Shown here one piece after another: positions 40,521-50,116 of a DNA stretch of 59,088 nucleotides; positions within the stretch are counted from its first letter, which is position 1; each line of letters starts with the position of its first letter. The DNA comes from Candidatus Omnitrophota bacterium (GTDB taxonomy: Bacteria; Ratteibacteria; UBA8468; B48-G9; JAFGKM01). The stretch spans positions 1 through 59,088 of the forward strand of contig JAFGKM010000072.1 of NCBI GenBank assembly GCA_016928555.1. Direction: 5' to 3'. Under the pieces are notes generated by a model that was given only the letters and a program-made list of their open reading frames with translations, was not told where the DNA came from and ran no database searches. The position numbers were made by a program, and so were the translations under genes.

Positions 40521-41584
40521 TGTAGCCGCCTCCTTAAGGTTTCTATGAATTCTCCCATGTCCCCTTCCATAATTCTATCAAGATTATACAAAGTCAATTC
40601 AATCCTGTGGTCGGTAACCCTGTTCTGGGGAAAATTGTATGTCCTTATTTTTTCGCTTCTTTCCCCCGTCCCTACGAATTCTTTCCTCTCGCTGTCCATT
40701 TTACTCTTTTTTTCGGATTCATAAAAACTCTGCAGTCTTGCCCGCAAAATCTTCAGCCCTTTCGCCTTATTCTGCATCTGTGACCGCTCATCCTGACAGC
40801 TTATAACCATCCCCGTAGGTATATGCGTAATCCGCACGGCCGACGAGGTCTTGTTTACGGACTGTCCTCCTGCGCCGGACGAACGGAACGTATCTATCTT
40901 CAGGTCAGCAGGGTCTATCTTCAGCTCCTTCTCCTCAGTCTCTGGGAAAACCGCCGCCGTGGCAGCGGAAGTGTGTATCCTTCCGTAATTCTCGGTATCA
41001 GGCACCCTTTGAACGCGGTGTACGCCGCTTTCGTACTTCAAGTCGCCGAAAGCCCCTTTCCCCTTGACCAGAAAGATGATTTCCTTAAACCCCGAACCGG
41101 ACTGATGGGAGGCGAGCACATCCACAGCCCAGCCCTTTTTCTCGGAGTACCTTGAGTACATCCTGAACAGGTCCCTCACAAAGAGCGACGCCTCTTCTCC
41201 GCCCACGCCTGCGCGCAGTTCGACAATGGCGTTCTTAACATTATCTGCGTTTTCAGGGAATAAAACCGCTCTTATCTTCTCCTCAACCCCGCTCTTTTCC
41301 CCGGCGAGAACTTTCAATTCCTCCCCGGCAAGCTCCCTGATGTCATTATCCCCGGAATTTAGCACCTCGGATGTTTCCCTGATTCTTTCGGCCAGGCGTT
41401 CCCGCTCATTCTTGAGGGAAATTATCTCATCCATCGCCCGGAGCTTTATGACCGCTTCCTTAAACTCAGAAGACGTTTTACTCCCTGCGGTTACCACGTT
41501 CATTAAACTGTCGTACTGTTCCTTTACCTCCCGCAGTTTTTGTTCGAGAACAGTGTAATCTTCACTCCCGTTATTTGGTGCCAT
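40517..41584 (-). CDS. prfA: Peptide chain release factor 1
   Basis: A 355-residue RF1. Helical domain 1 (to ~110), then the anticodon-mimic domain and the GGQ loop [25 protein letters not shown]. Domain 3 ends in [26 protein letters not shown], typical of RF1. It recognises UAA/UAG and its GGQ glutamine is the substrate of PrmC, encoded two genes on. Its ATG lies within the last codons of rpmE (14-base overlap). Length is normal. Confidence 0.95.
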   Translation of the reverse strand: MAPNNGSEDYTVLEQKLREVKEQYDSLMNVVTAGSKTSSEFKEAVIKLRAMDEIISLKNERERLAERIRETSEVLNSGDNDIRELAGEELKVLAGEKSGVEEKIRAVLFPENADNVKNAIVELRAGVGGEEASLFVRDLFRMYSRYSEKKGWAVDVLASHQSGSGFKEIIFLVKGKGAFGDLKYESGVHRVQRVPDTENYGRIHTSAATAAVFPETEEKELKIDPADLKIDTFRSSGAGGQSVNKTSSAVRITHIPTGMVISCQDERSQMQNKAKGLKILRARLQSFYESEKKSKMDSERKEFVGTGERSEKIRTYNFPQNRVTDHRIELTLYNLDRIMEGDMGEFIETLRRRLQ

Positions 41585-41771
41585 ACTTTTTCTTGAATTT
41601 CTCCACCATTCCGGCGCTGTCCATAAGCTTCTGTTTTCCGGTGAAAAAAGGATGGCAGTTGGAGCATATTTCCACCTTTATTTCCGGTTTTGTGGAACGC
41701 GTCTTTACGATATTTCCGCAAACGCAGACAATATTGCAGTCCGTGTACTTTGGATGTATCTTTTCCTTCAT
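41571..41771 (-). CDS. rpmE: 50S ribosomal protein bL31 (zinc-binding form)
   Basis: A 66-residue ribosomal protein. The ATG at 41771 with GGAGGG upstream is chosen over 41810. It holds the four-cysteine zinc knuckle, CVCGN and EICSNCHPF plus the first Cys of DCNIVC, so it is the C+ form that stores zinc. It heads the rpmE-prfA-(TPR)-prmC run, a common order for rpmE, prfA and prmC in bacteria. Confidence 0.96.
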   Translation of the reverse strand: MKEKIHPKYTDCNIVCVCGNIVKTRSTKPEIKVEICSNCHPFFTGKQKLMDSAGMVEKFKKKYGTK

Positions 41772-41838
41772 AACCTTTACCCTCCGTTTTTTATAAGTAT
41801 TTTTGCGCAATCAGGGTTAGGCAGGGGCTGTAAAACTC

Positions 41839-42387
41839 CTATTCGGCAAGAAAACTGAAGTTCTCCCTGCCCATAGGACTTTCCACATCCGTAATGCCTT
41901 CTCCGCTGAAATATTTTATGAATTCCCCGTTTATAAGAATCCTGACTTTCGCCACAGGTGGAAACTGCGTCGCCGTAAACACAATCTGGCCCAGCCGCTC
42001 GGTCATCATTGAAGTTCCGCCTCCCTCCTCTATCTCCTTTGAAAAATCAAGGTATGCGGTATCATCTTCAATCCTGACGCCGAGCAATACCGCCTTTTCA
42101 TTGACAGAGTTTATCAGCCCTTTTTCTTTTTCCTCTTCGCTGATGCCCTTAAGCAGCGCTTCCAGCGCCGCCCTGATTTTTTCCTCCGGCCCCTTCGTCC
42201 TCTCTATCTGCCTACTGACGGGCACAAGGTAGTTTTTCTTCTGCGGCTCGTCATATTTCAGGAAATATGTCCGTACCGTTGTTTCGCCCGCAATGCGGAT
42301 CCTTACCTTTACGGCAACAAGGGCAATAACCGCTATCAGCAATATCCCCGCCAACAGATACAAAACAATCTTTTGATTTTTACCCAT
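41839..42387 (-). CDS. GerMN-domain membrane-anchored protein
   Basis: A 182-residue protein. The ATG at 42387 is used; GGAGG lies 13 bases upstream, slightly far. One membrane helix (about 6-26, KIVLYLLAGILLIAVIALVAV) anchors an extracytoplasmic domain. Residues ~40-178 match the GerMN fold seen in spore-germination GerM and LpqB: TVRTYFLKYD, PEEKIRAALEALLKG, AYLDFSKEIEEGGG, TERLGQIVFTATQFPPVAKVRILINGE. Its function outside sporulation is unclear; it may bind peptidoglycan or a lipoprotein. No spore genes are present. Confidence 0.8.
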   Translation of the reverse strand: MGKNQKIVLYLLAGILLIAVIALVAVKVRIRIAGETTVRTYFLKYDEPQKKNYLVPVSRQIERTKGPEEKIRAALEALLKGISEEEKEKGLINSVNEKAVLLGVRIEDDTAYLDFSKEIEEGGGTSMMTERLGQIVFTATQFPPVAKVRILINGEFIKYFSGEGITDVESPMGRENFSFLAE

Positions 42388-42475
42388 TCCGTCGATAAAT
42401 CCTCCTTCTCTTTCGTTTTGGGTTGCCTTTAAATTACATGAATTCCGATGTTCTATTTTACTAAGTATGCGGTTC

Positions 42476-45094
42476 TTAGTCAACTATTTCGTTTATGGCG
42501 CCTTTTTTGAGGAAAACGATGAATTTTTTTATCTTTCCGCATTCTTTGAAGATATTGCGCGCCGCCTTTTCATATATCTCCATCTGCCTTTTATACCGCC
42601 CTGCGTCGGAACCGTCCAGCTTGTAATCGTAAATGCGGCACGTTCCGTCATCAGTCAGTATTATCCTGTCAATAAACCCCGAATAAACCCTGCCCTTCTC
42701 CTGCTCGACTATGAAAGGAAGTTCGGAAAAGGTTTTGCCCTTGCTTCTTTCCGTCACGACTTTCTTTATCTCCTCATTGCGTTCAATGCTTTCATACACT
42801 TCCATAATGGATTTTTCAGCGCCGGAAATGTCATGCAGGCGCGGTTTTTTGAGATAAAAAAACATCCTTTCCGAAAATGCCCGCCTCTCCGGTTTTATCC
42901 TGCCTTCAGAAATGTCGAACAGAAGTTTGTGGGCAATCTCGCCGGCAACGGTTTTTTCATGACTGCCGTAATAATCCCTCTCTTTTTCCTGAGTATACGA
43001 GGTAAGAACGGATGACTCCGCTCCTTCAAAACTTATCTTTTCTTTCGCCTCTTTCCCGGGAAGAAACCCGGTATGGGCATATTCCGGAGAAGGCGGAAAT
43101 TGCGGCTCTAATCGGCTCACCATGTCCATCCAAACGCTCTTTGCCGAACCGCGCCTGTTTTTTACGCCTGAAATAAAAAGATACCGCGCCGCTCTGGTAA
43201 GGGCCACGTACAAAACCCTCTGCTCCTCTTCCTTCAGCATCTCTCTGAACGAATTTTTGTGCTCATCTCCGGCCTCCGCCCGCAGGATAAATTTATATGG
43301 CGCCCCGTCCCCGCTTTTCCTGTAGAAAATCTCGTCTTTCATCATAACCTTTCCGTCTTCCAGATTTATCAGAAAAACTGCCGGAAACTCCAGCCCTTTT
43401 GCGTTGTGGACCGTAAGCACCCTTACGGCGTTCTGATGCTCGGAAAATATATCCGCCTTGGACTCCTCGGAAGAACCCGAAACCGCCCTTAAATTGCGGG
43501 ATACCTGGTATAAAGGCAGTTCCTCCCAGCCTTGAATAATCATGAGGAATTTTTCGGCATTTGCCTTCTGCTGTGAACCGAGCCCTTCCCAGAAATTCAT
43601 CTCTTTGAGTATGCGCTCGGTCACCACGGTCAATTCTTCGTCCGCAAGAAGTTTTCTCCATCCGTATACATCCGCCGGCTTAATGCCGTGAACGGAATTC
43701 CGGAGATTCCACAGAGCCATCCCGTCGGAAGTGTCGGCAAGTGCAAAGACAAGGGACGAAAGAAAGACCGTCTCCGGCTCGGTATAAAAACCCATGCCCC
43801 CGAGAATTACAAAAGGCAGTCCCGATTCCTTGAGCTTCTTTTCCAGCAGTAAAAAACTGCTCCCCGCCCTTTTTCTCATCAATATCGCAATGTCCCTGAA
43901 ATTAACGGGCCTGAATATCTTTTGTTTTTTATCCCAGACGGGAGCTTTTTTCTCCACCAGTTCAAAAATTTTGCCCAGCGCCCAATTGTATTCCTCTTCT
44001 TTTGCGTTTAACCCGGCGCTGTCTTCCGGCAGGTTTATCTCAATGCGGCTCTCGGTTTCCTTCTCCGCTCCGGGAGACAACTGCTGTCCGCTCCATGGGG
44101 GTATATCCTTAAAAACCTCATTTACAAAGTTGATTATTCCGGGCGCGCTCCTGTAGTTCTTAAGCAGTTTCTCCTCTCTGCAGTAATCCCCGAGGGCAAT
44201 TTTTGCGTCGTCAAAGACCTTTCCTTCGGCACCCCTGAATTTATATATGGACTGCTTCCGGTCGCCCACGAGAAACATGCCGTAAGAGCCGCCTTTTTCC
44301 GCCTTTGCGCCGTAACCCGACAGCCATTCTTCGGAAAGTTTGCGGACAATCTCCCACTGAAGAATATTGGTATCCTGAAATTCGTCAACGAATATGTAAT
44401 CGTTCTTTTCGTCAAAATCGTCCAGTATCAGAAGCGCCTCGGGATGTTCTGAAAGCATACCGCAGGTAAGCATTTCAAGATCGTTGAAATCAAGCATGGA
44501 AAGGTCTTTTTTCATCCGCCCGTGGATTGCCGAAATCCTGCCGGCTATACCCGCCACCGCCTTGGAAAACTCCCCGTCGGGCAGGCCCGCAGTAGCGTAA
44601 GGGTGGCATTTCCTGACGGCAAAAATGAGATTTTTCAGTCCGTTCAGCTTTATCTTTTTCAGTATGCCCAGCATCTCCCCCGAACCCCCGGCATTCAGAA
44701 AACTGCCGAATGCCCTGTAAAACAGCAAATCGCTCTGCCTCTCGTCTATAACTGAAAAAAACGGGTCTATCCCGAGGTAGAAAGCAAACCTTTTAAGTAT
44801 GAGCCGGCAGAAGGAATGTATGGTTGATATCCTCAATTTCAGCATCTCGTTTTCCGCATCAACCCTCTTGTCTCCGGTAAGAGCCGGAAAAATTTCCGCG
44901 TATATCTTTTCCAGAATACGCACCTTCATCTCTATCGCCGCCTTCTCGGAAAAGGTCATGGCGAGAATCTTTCGCATGGAGCGCGACGGCTCCTGCCTGT
45001 CAATCAGGGACACAAACTCGCCTGTTATGCGGCTTGTCTTTCCCGTCCCCGCAGACGCCTCTATGATAACCGCGTTAAAGTCCATTTTTTTCAT
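42476..45094 (-). CDS. AddA-like UvrD-family helicase-nuclease
   Basis: An 872-residue protein from the ATG at 45094 (the frame to 45172 overlaps addB-like DNA). Walker A ASAGTGKT (13-20), TIHSFCRLILKRF (91-103), DEXX-box VDEFQDTN (236-243), GDRKQSIYKFRGA (277-289), and later VLTVHNAKGLEFP and VALTRAARYLFISG form a superfamily 1 3'-5' helicase. Near the C-terminus GFIDRI..CRIYDYKLDG is a RecB/AddA-type PD-(D/E)XK nuclease. So it pairs with the AddB-like protein encoded just upstream to resect DNA double-strand ends for RecA. It is shorter than AddA of B. subtilis (about 1230 aa). Confidence 0.85.
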   Translation of the reverse strand: MKKMDFNAVIIEASAGTGKTSRITGEFVSLIDRQEPSRSMRKILAMTFSEKAAIEMKVRILEKIYAEIFPALTGDKRVDAENEMLKLRISTIHSFCRLILKRFAFYLGIDPFFSVIDERQSDLLFYRAFGSFLNAGGSGEMLGILKKIKLNGLKNLIFAVRKCHPYATAGLPDGEFSKAVAGIAGRISAIHGRMKKDLSMLDFNDLEMLTCGMLSEHPEALLILDDFDEKNDYIFVDEFQDTNILQWEIVRKLSEEWLSGYGAKAEKGGSYGMFLVGDRKQSIYKFRGAEGKVFDDAKIALGDYCREEKLLKNYRSAPGIINFVNEVFKDIPPWSGQQLSPGAEKETESRIEINLPEDSAGLNAKEEEYNWALGKIFELVEKKAPVWDKKQKIFRPVNFRDIAILMRKRAGSSFLLLEKKLKESGLPFVILGGMGFYTEPETVFLSSLVFALADTSDGMALWNLRNSVHGIKPADVYGWRKLLADEELTVVTERILKEMNFWEGLGSQQKANAEKFLMIIQGWEELPLYQVSRNLRAVSGSSEESKADIFSEHQNAVRVLTVHNAKGLEFPAVFLINLEDGKVMMKDEIFYRKSGDGAPYKFILRAEAGDEHKNSFREMLKEEEQRVLYVALTRAARYLFISGVKNRRGSAKSVWMDMVSRLEPQFPPSPEYAHTGFLPGKEAKEKISFEGAESSVLTSYTQEKERDYYGSHEKTVAGEIAHKLLFDISEGRIKPERRAFSERMFFYLKKPRLHDISGAEKSIMEVYESIERNEEIKKVVTERSKGKTFSELPFIVEQEKGRVYSGFIDRIILTDDGTCRIYDYKLDGSDAGRYKRQMEIYEKAARNIFKECGKIKKFIVFLKKGAINEIVD

Positions 45095-47732
45095 TAGGGC
45101 ACATCCCCCCGTAAGGGCAATAGAAACATCCTTCGGGATTTTCAACCGTAAAATCCGCTTTTCCTTTGACAAGCTTCTCTGCCGCCCCGGAGATAAATTC
45201 CTCTATTTTCCCGAGGTAGGAAAGTTTTTTGCCGCCGTAAATCTTCTCATACTTTTCCTTCTCTCTCGACTCCATGAAATCAAAACGCCATATGCTGCCG
45301 GAAACCGTTTTGCCTTCAGCCGCGGGCATCTTTGAATACATCCATATATAAAGGGGAATCTGCATGTTGAATTTTTCAAAAAAATCCTTCTCCGTGTAAG
45401 AAGGCGGCTCCGCGGTGCTTGTCTTGATGTCCGCTACATTGATTTCCCCCGCGGGAGTTTCCTCTATCCTGTCTATTTTGCCGGTCAGATGAAGGAAAGG
45501 CAGTTCGCAGGATACAGGAACCTCGGCATCAACAAAGGTGTACCCCGCGCGGCCTGCAATTATTGAACCGAACCTTCTGCAGACCTCCGCCGAGCGGATC
45601 AGCAGGACATCCCTGTAAAAGCCGGATATGGCGCCTTTTGCGTAAAGGCTCTTAATGCCTCTATTGACGGACTCCCTGAAAAGCTTATCAAGCCGCGCGG
45701 AATCCTCCTCTGCCATCACCTTGTTTTCACTCCCTTTGAAAATCTCCTGCATAACGCCGTGGATAATGTTGCCCCACAAGTCCGGCGCCTCATCCGCTTC
45801 CGGAGTCCGGTAAGGCTGAATATCCTCAACATATCTCAGGTAAAACCTGTAAGGGCACTTCATGAGGGATTCCATCTGGGTGACGCTTATCTTCAGCCGG
45901 CCCTCCGGTATGAACCTTTTCCTGAATTTCTCTTCCGAGAACTCAACGCTGAACATCTCTCTGTTTTCCGGGTTAAACTCCTCTCCTTCCATTGCGGACT
46001 CTCTGCATCCGAAAAGAAATATTGATTTCATCTGGTTTTTGCCCTCCGCCTTTGAAGGGTATGTAAAAATGACATTTTCGTTTTCGCTCTTCAGGCGGTG
46101 CAAATCAAGCCTTTCCCGGGCAATCCGCAGAGCGTAATCCGTGAATCCGAGCTCTTTTTTAAGCGCATCAGGCATAAACACCTCTTCAACGGAAGGCGCA
46201 TTCGGTATATTCTCTTCCGTTGCCCCTCCGACAACGCAAAGTTTTTTCTCAAGCCCAACGCTTTCCTGCACGCCGCTGACCTTGACGCCCGAACCCCTTC
46301 CTTCCTCCACTTCAACAAGTTCAAAGACTCTCCTGAGAGTGTTTACAAATTCCTCCCTTGAAAAAACCGTGTCCGTTTTTATATCCTCCATCACTCTGCC
46401 GAAACATATCCCAACCTCGGTCAGTCCGGGCTTCCACCCCGAAGCTTCGGCCATGAAATTCACGTCGTCAACCCATTTTCTCAAAGCCTTGGGCTTGTCG
46501 CCCATGCGTTCTATGGCCGATTTTACAATGTTGAAATTCCGGCCTTCCAGCTTGTAAAAATTCTCTTTGAGGAATCCTGTTTTTGCAAAAGACTCCCTTG
46601 AAGCGGCGGAAAATCTCCCGGCTTCTTCAAAATCCATTTTGTGCAGGTGCGGGCTCAGGATGAGATTCATAAGAACTTCCCAGTCGTACGTATTGCGGAA
46701 AGCAAAAAAATCCAGAAGAGTTGAAACCGAGGAGTCCTGAGAGAGCGAATAGCCGGGTATTATCTCGCAGGGCAGTCCGTACCTTCCGAATATTCTCTGC
46801 ACGACGGGCCTGTAGGAAGGCATGCTGGGGAAAACCGTCATAACGTCGTTCAGCGTACATTGAAGATTGGCGTTGAGAAATCCGTGTATAATCTTTACTA
46901 TCCCCGCAATTTCCTCCGGCTGTGACGAAAAATTGCAGCACTCCGTTTTTGAGGCCTCCCCGCCGCCGAATCTTTTTTCTTCCCACCGCACCGCCTGTTT
47001 CAGAAAATCCAGCGATTTTTCAAGAATCAATTCCTTTACGTCCGGTGAAATTCCTTCATCGTAACACGTGGAGAAAAACACATCCGCATCCTTCTCAATC
47101 AGCGTTCTTATAAAGCTTTTCTGATACGGCGGCATTTCGCAAAAACCCTCAAAAACAATTTCCCTGAAATCTTTTTCTGCCATAAAGCCGGACGCTTCTT
47201 TATAGATATCCTCCGTATCAATGAGATTTTCCCCGCGGAGGAATTCCCCGTAATCGCCCATGGCGTCCACGGCAAAAAGCAGAAGCCTGCTGTTATAGTC
47301 AAACCTCCATTCATAACCGGCAATCTTCTTTTTAATCTCCTCCACCGGCACAGGCCCTTCGGACGATATCTTGATATCCCGTATGAAGCGTGAAACCGCC
47401 AGAGCCATACCCGGCAGTCCGCTTGCGAATCCGGCGCCTGTTTTTTTCTTTTCAAGAATCCTTAAAACCGTTATATACTTTTCAACCTCCGATATAATCC
47501 TTTTCTCCGAACAGGCGTCCAGAATGCTTAAGGCGAGAGTTTTTATCGTATGCGCGGCGGGCAGAAGGGATTGCTCCGGGCGAATCCGGTGCAGGCTCAT
47601 TTTGAAATCCCTCACCTTGCTCATGTGGGGCGCAATGTAAAGCGCCTCCGAAGGATGCCTTTTAAGGCATTCCGAAAGCAGCGTTTCGGTCTTGTTCCTG
47701 TACCCGAACGGAAAAACAAGCAGTTTTTTCAT
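45075..47732 (-). CDS. AddB-like nuclease/inactivated helicase subunit
   Basis: An 885-residue protein. The N-terminal half resembles the degenerate helicase domains of AddB. Residues ~755-775 (GKIDRIEE..INVADIKTS) carry the PD-(D/E)XK nuclease acid residues and lysine. A [4Fe-4S] site is formed by an upstream Cys in MKCPYRFYLRYVED (~630) and Cys869/872/878 (CFYCPYGGMC), as in AddB and Cas4. The N-terminus (LLVFPFGYRNKTETLL) lacks a canonical Walker A. Overlap with the AddA-like gene is 20 bases. Together they form an AddAB-type end-processing complex. Confidence 0.85.
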   Translation of the reverse strand: MKKLLVFPFGYRNKTETLLSECLKRHPSEALYIAPHMSKVRDFKMSLHRIRPEQSLLPAAHTIKTLALSILDACSEKRIISEVEKYITVLRILEKKKTGAGFASGLPGMALAVSRFIRDIKISSEGPVPVEEIKKKIAGYEWRFDYNSRLLLFAVDAMGDYGEFLRGENLIDTEDIYKEASGFMAEKDFREIVFEGFCEMPPYQKSFIRTLIEKDADVFFSTCYDEGISPDVKELILEKSLDFLKQAVRWEEKRFGGGEASKTECCNFSSQPEEIAGIVKIIHGFLNANLQCTLNDVMTVFPSMPSYRPVVQRIFGRYGLPCEIIPGYSLSQDSSVSTLLDFFAFRNTYDWEVLMNLILSPHLHKMDFEEAGRFSAASRESFAKTGFLKENFYKLEGRNFNIVKSAIERMGDKPKALRKWVDDVNFMAEASGWKPGLTEVGICFGRVMEDIKTDTVFSREEFVNTLRRVFELVEVEEGRGSGVKVSGVQESVGLEKKLCVVGGATEENIPNAPSVEEVFMPDALKKELGFTDYALRIARERLDLHRLKSENENVIFTYPSKAEGKNQMKSIFLFGCRESAMEGEEFNPENREMFSVEFSEEKFRKRFIPEGRLKISVTQMESLMKCPYRFYLRYVEDIQPYRTPEADEAPDLWGNIIHGVMQEIFKGSENKVMAEEDSARLDKLFRESVNRGIKSLYAKGAISGFYRDVLLIRSAEVCRRFGSIIAGRAGYTFVDAEVPVSCELPFLHLTGKIDRIEETPAGEINVADIKTSTAEPPSYTEKDFFEKFNMQIPLYIWMYSKMPAAEGKTVSGSIWRFDFMESREKEKYEKIYGGKKLSYLGKIEEFISGAAEKLVKGKADFTVENPEGCFYCPYGGMCPNEKNGL

Positions 47733-47825
47733 TTATGAAGTTTTCTTCCTTTGCCGACTGAATTTTTAAAATTAGGCATTCATATTATAATAAATGAAGC
47801 GAGATAAATAAAGAGCGGGGAAATT
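47733..47825. promoter_or_regulatory. Divergent promoter region between the AddB-like gene and lpxL
   Basis: A 93-base AT-rich gap with ATTATAATAA near 47786-47797, which reads as a -10-type box on both strands. No clear -35 is present on either side. A GCGGGG near 47814 serves as ribosome site for the plus-strand gene. Confidence 0.4.
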
Positions 47826-48764
47826 ATGGGGAAAAGACGAAAGAAACGGAGGAAAAGCGAAAGAAGCTTTCTGCATCTGTTGATATTCATGTTTTTCATG
47901 TTGATATTTTACGCGGTAAAGCTCATGCCGGCCGCCGCCTATCCCTTTATAAGCAGACTGCTGGGGCTTCTCGCTTTCCATACCATGCGCAGTTCAAAAC
48001 GGCTGGTAATGAGAAACCTTGATATTGCATACGGGGAAAGTATGGGACGCTCGGAAAAAACGCTGATATGCAAGAATCTTTTCGCGTCAATCGTGCTCAA
48101 CTTCTGCGAGACCGTGCAGATAGTAAAGATTTCCACTGAAAAACTTGTCGGGATGAGCGTAATTGAAGGGGAAGAAAACCTTTACGCCGCAATGAAGCAG
48201 GCCAGGGGCGTTGTGGGGATATCCTCCCACATGGGCAACTTTCCGAGATTCCAGGCCGTATTGGTCAAAAAAGGATTTCCCGTGAATTTTTTCTCAAGGC
48301 CGCCTTCCGGCGTTTATCTCGCAAGATTTTTCAGGAAACTCTTCGGCAGTGTCAGCATACCCCTGATATATCTTAACGACAAGGGAAAAGCAATAAAAGA
48401 GGCGCAGGAATGGATTTCCGGAAAAGGGATTCTGTGCTTCTACGTAGACCAGCACTCGGGAAACGGGGTTGAGGTCGACTTCTTCAACAGAAAAGTTTTT
48501 TCACCCGTGGGAGCCGCAACGTTCGCAAGGAAATATGACTGCCCGGTAATCGGACTTTTTACTTACCGCCTGGCGGACGGCAGGCATAAGATAATCATAG
48601 AGGGGCCGTACCCTGCGCAGAGGACGGATAACCCCTCCGAAGATATAAGAATCAACACTGCTTTTTTCATGACCAGGGTGGAGCACTACGTAAGGGAATG
48701 CCCCGGACAGTGGTACTCATGGATGCACAAAAGGTTCCCGTCAAAGTTAAAAAGAAAGAAGTAG
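47826..48764 (+). CDS. LpxL/HtrB-family acyltransferase with altered active-site box
   Basis: A 312-residue membrane-bound acyltransferase. An N-terminal hydrophobic helix (16-33) is followed by the family core: GVVGISSHMGNFPRFQAVL, the VDQHSGNGVEVDFFNRKVFS segment and a C-terminal PGQWYSWMHKRF. LpxL/HtrB enzymes add secondary acyl chains to lipid A, and related ones acylate other glycolipids. The box is normally H-x4-D/E (for example HFGNWE); here it is His135 with Pro140 in place of the acid. So activity may be altered or lost. First gene on the plus strand after the switch. It overlaps the convergent CTP-dependent gene by 18 bases. Confidence 0.82.
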   Translation: MGKRRKKRRKSERSFLHLLIFMFFMLIFYAVKLMPAAAYPFISRLLGLLAFHTMRSSKRLVMRNLDIAYGESMGRSEKTLICKNLFASIVLNFCETVQIVKISTEKLVGMSVIEGEENLYAAMKQARGVVGISSHMGNFPRFQAVLVKKGFPVNFFSRPPSGVYLARFFRKLFGSVSIPLIYLNDKGKAIKEAQEWISGKGILCFYVDQHSGNGVEVDFFNRKVFSPVGAATFARKYDCPVIGLFTYRLADGRHKIIIEGPYPAQRTDNPSEDIRINTAFFMTRVEHYVRECPGQWYSWMHKRFPSKLKRKK

Positions 48765-49319
48765 CATGACTGCCGCGGAAGAAATCCCCACGGTAAGGTT
48801 ATCGTCAATTTTCAGGGGGAGGATTTCCACAACCGAGGCGGTCAATACTCCGGCAAGCAAGACGAAAAACGGTGCAACAAGAATAGGAAAAAGAATAAGG
48901 GCAACGGCAAGATTGAATAAAAATCCTCCCGCAAAACCTTCCAGCGTTTTTCCGGGCAGTATCTGCGTCCTTCCGAACCTTGTCCCTATAAGCCCGCTGC
49001 CCGCATCGCCGAAAACAAGGAAAAAAAGAGCGGCTATGGATATGCTTTCCGGGAAAAAAAGCAAAAGAAAAACGGCAATTATGAAATACGTGTCGCCGGT
49101 AAGCATACCGGGTTTTCTCTTGAAAAAGCCGCCGGCCTTGCCGAGTATGTAATCCCACACCTTCGGATTTCTCCGCCTTTCATACTCAAGGGAAAGCAGG
49201 AGTGCGAGGAAAAAAGACGCAATCATGAGAGAAGCGTGCGGCCTGCCGGTTATCAGGTATGCCGCAGGGAATATTGAGCCCATCACTATCCGGTAGGCCT
49301 TCCTTTTCCACATAATCAT
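48747..49319 (-). CDS. CDP-diglyceride synthetase / dolichol-kinase-like CTP-dependent membrane enzyme
   Basis: A 190-residue polytopic protein. The ATG at 49319 (MIMWKRKAYRIV) follows a GGGGGAG run; the frame to 49394 reads through repeat R4. Six or seven hydrophobic helices. The signature FGDAGSGLIGTRFGRTQILPGKTLEGFAGG is the CTP-binding loop of the SEC59/VTE5/CdsA superfamily. It could phosphorylate an isoprenoid or farnesol-like alcohol with CTP, or make CDP-diacylglycerol; the loop is closer to SEC59/VTE5. Its location next to plsY supports lipid metabolism. Confidence 0.75.
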   Translation of the reverse strand: MIMWKRKAYRIVMGSIFPAAYLITGRPHASLMIASFFLALLLSLEYERRRNPKVWDYILGKAGGFFKRKPGMLTGDTYFIIAVFLLLFFPESISIAALFFLVFGDAGSGLIGTRFGRTQILPGKTLEGFAGGFLFNLAVALILFPILVAPFFVLLAGVLTASVVEILPLKIDDNLTVGISSAAVMLLLSF

Positions 49320-49330
49320 TTTGATTTCAT

Positions 49331-49371
49331 CTCCCCCCCCACCTTCATCCTCCCCCTCGAGGGGGGAGGAA
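49331..49371. repeat. Dispersed palindromic repeat R4, copy 3
   Basis: Begins C-rich, with CATCCTCCCCCTCGAGGGGGGAGG as the core (the two arms meet at CTCGAG). It lies about 12 bases upstream of the ATG of the CTP-dependent gene and supplies the purine run that serves as its ribosome site. Confidence 0.75.
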
Positions 49372-49396
49372 ATAGGAAGGGGTGCATGAATCATTT

Positions 49397-50041
49397 TTAT
49401 TTTATCTCCCTGAACAAGCCGGGGTTTATCAGAAAAGCCGAAGCTATGAGTATGACGGTGGATACGGCTGTCTGCGCAAAAACCGCCGTATTAACCCTCA
49501 ATCCGTAGGCAAGATAAAGGCATATGAAATAAAATGCGGTGCAGGCAATAAGAACCTTCGGAGAACGCGGGTTTGTCTTCTGGGCGGTAAACCATAACGC
49601 TATGACAAGGGGGAAAAGTACCGGCATCAGGAACAACACTATTCCTCCGGTCGTTGCGGCCCCCCTGCCTCCTTTGAAACGCAGGAACATCGAATAGCAG
49701 TGGCCGGCCACAGCGGAAAGGCCTATGAGTGTGAGTATTATTATATTTGTAATACCGAGGTTTCTCGCAAATACCATGGGTATCATACCTTTCACTGTAT
49801 CTCCGAGCCAGACGAGGATACCCCATTTCTTCCCAACGCTTCTTGCGACGTTTGCCGCGCCGGGATTTTTCGTGCCGATATCCCTGATATCCACGCCCGT
49901 GAGAAACAGCGTGAAAAGGTATGCGAAGGAGACACTCCCCAGAATGTAACCGGAAATTATGCCTGCTGTTATCACGCCCATCAACCCTGTTATACCCCGC
50001 GCCCTGACATAAGTAAATCCGTATAATCCCGACAGGGACAT
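49397..50041 (-). CDS. plsY: Acyl-phosphate:glycerol-3-phosphate acyltransferase
   Basis: A 214-residue polytopic membrane protein. GYILGSVSFAYLF opens the first helix; DIGTKNPGAANVARSVGKKWGILVWLGDTVKG and GHCYSMFLRFKGGRGAATTGG are the PlsY motifs 1 and 2 for glycerol-3-phosphate and acyl-phosphate. It makes lysophosphatidic acid, first step of phospholipid synthesis. The start is uncertain: the ATG at 50041 adds 20 residues, while the ATG at 49981 gives 194 and fits the family better. The partner plsX is not in the window. Confidence 0.92.
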   Translation of the reverse strand: MSLSGLYGFTYVRARGITGLMGVITAGIISGYILGSVSFAYLFTLFLTGVDIRDIGTKNPGAANVARSVGKKWGILVWLGDTVKGMIPMVFARNLGITNIIILTLIGLSAVAGHCYSMFLRFKGGRGAATTGGIVLFLMPVLFPLVIALWFTAQKTNPRSPKVLIACTAFYFICLYLAYGLRVNTAVFAQTAVSTVILIASAFLINPGLFREIK

Positions 50042-50116
50042 ATTATCTCAGGGAAGAGACTGTTTAATCTACAGAAATTCCGGTACAAGAAAGGCTTCAT
50101 TTTGGCAGTGCCCTGC

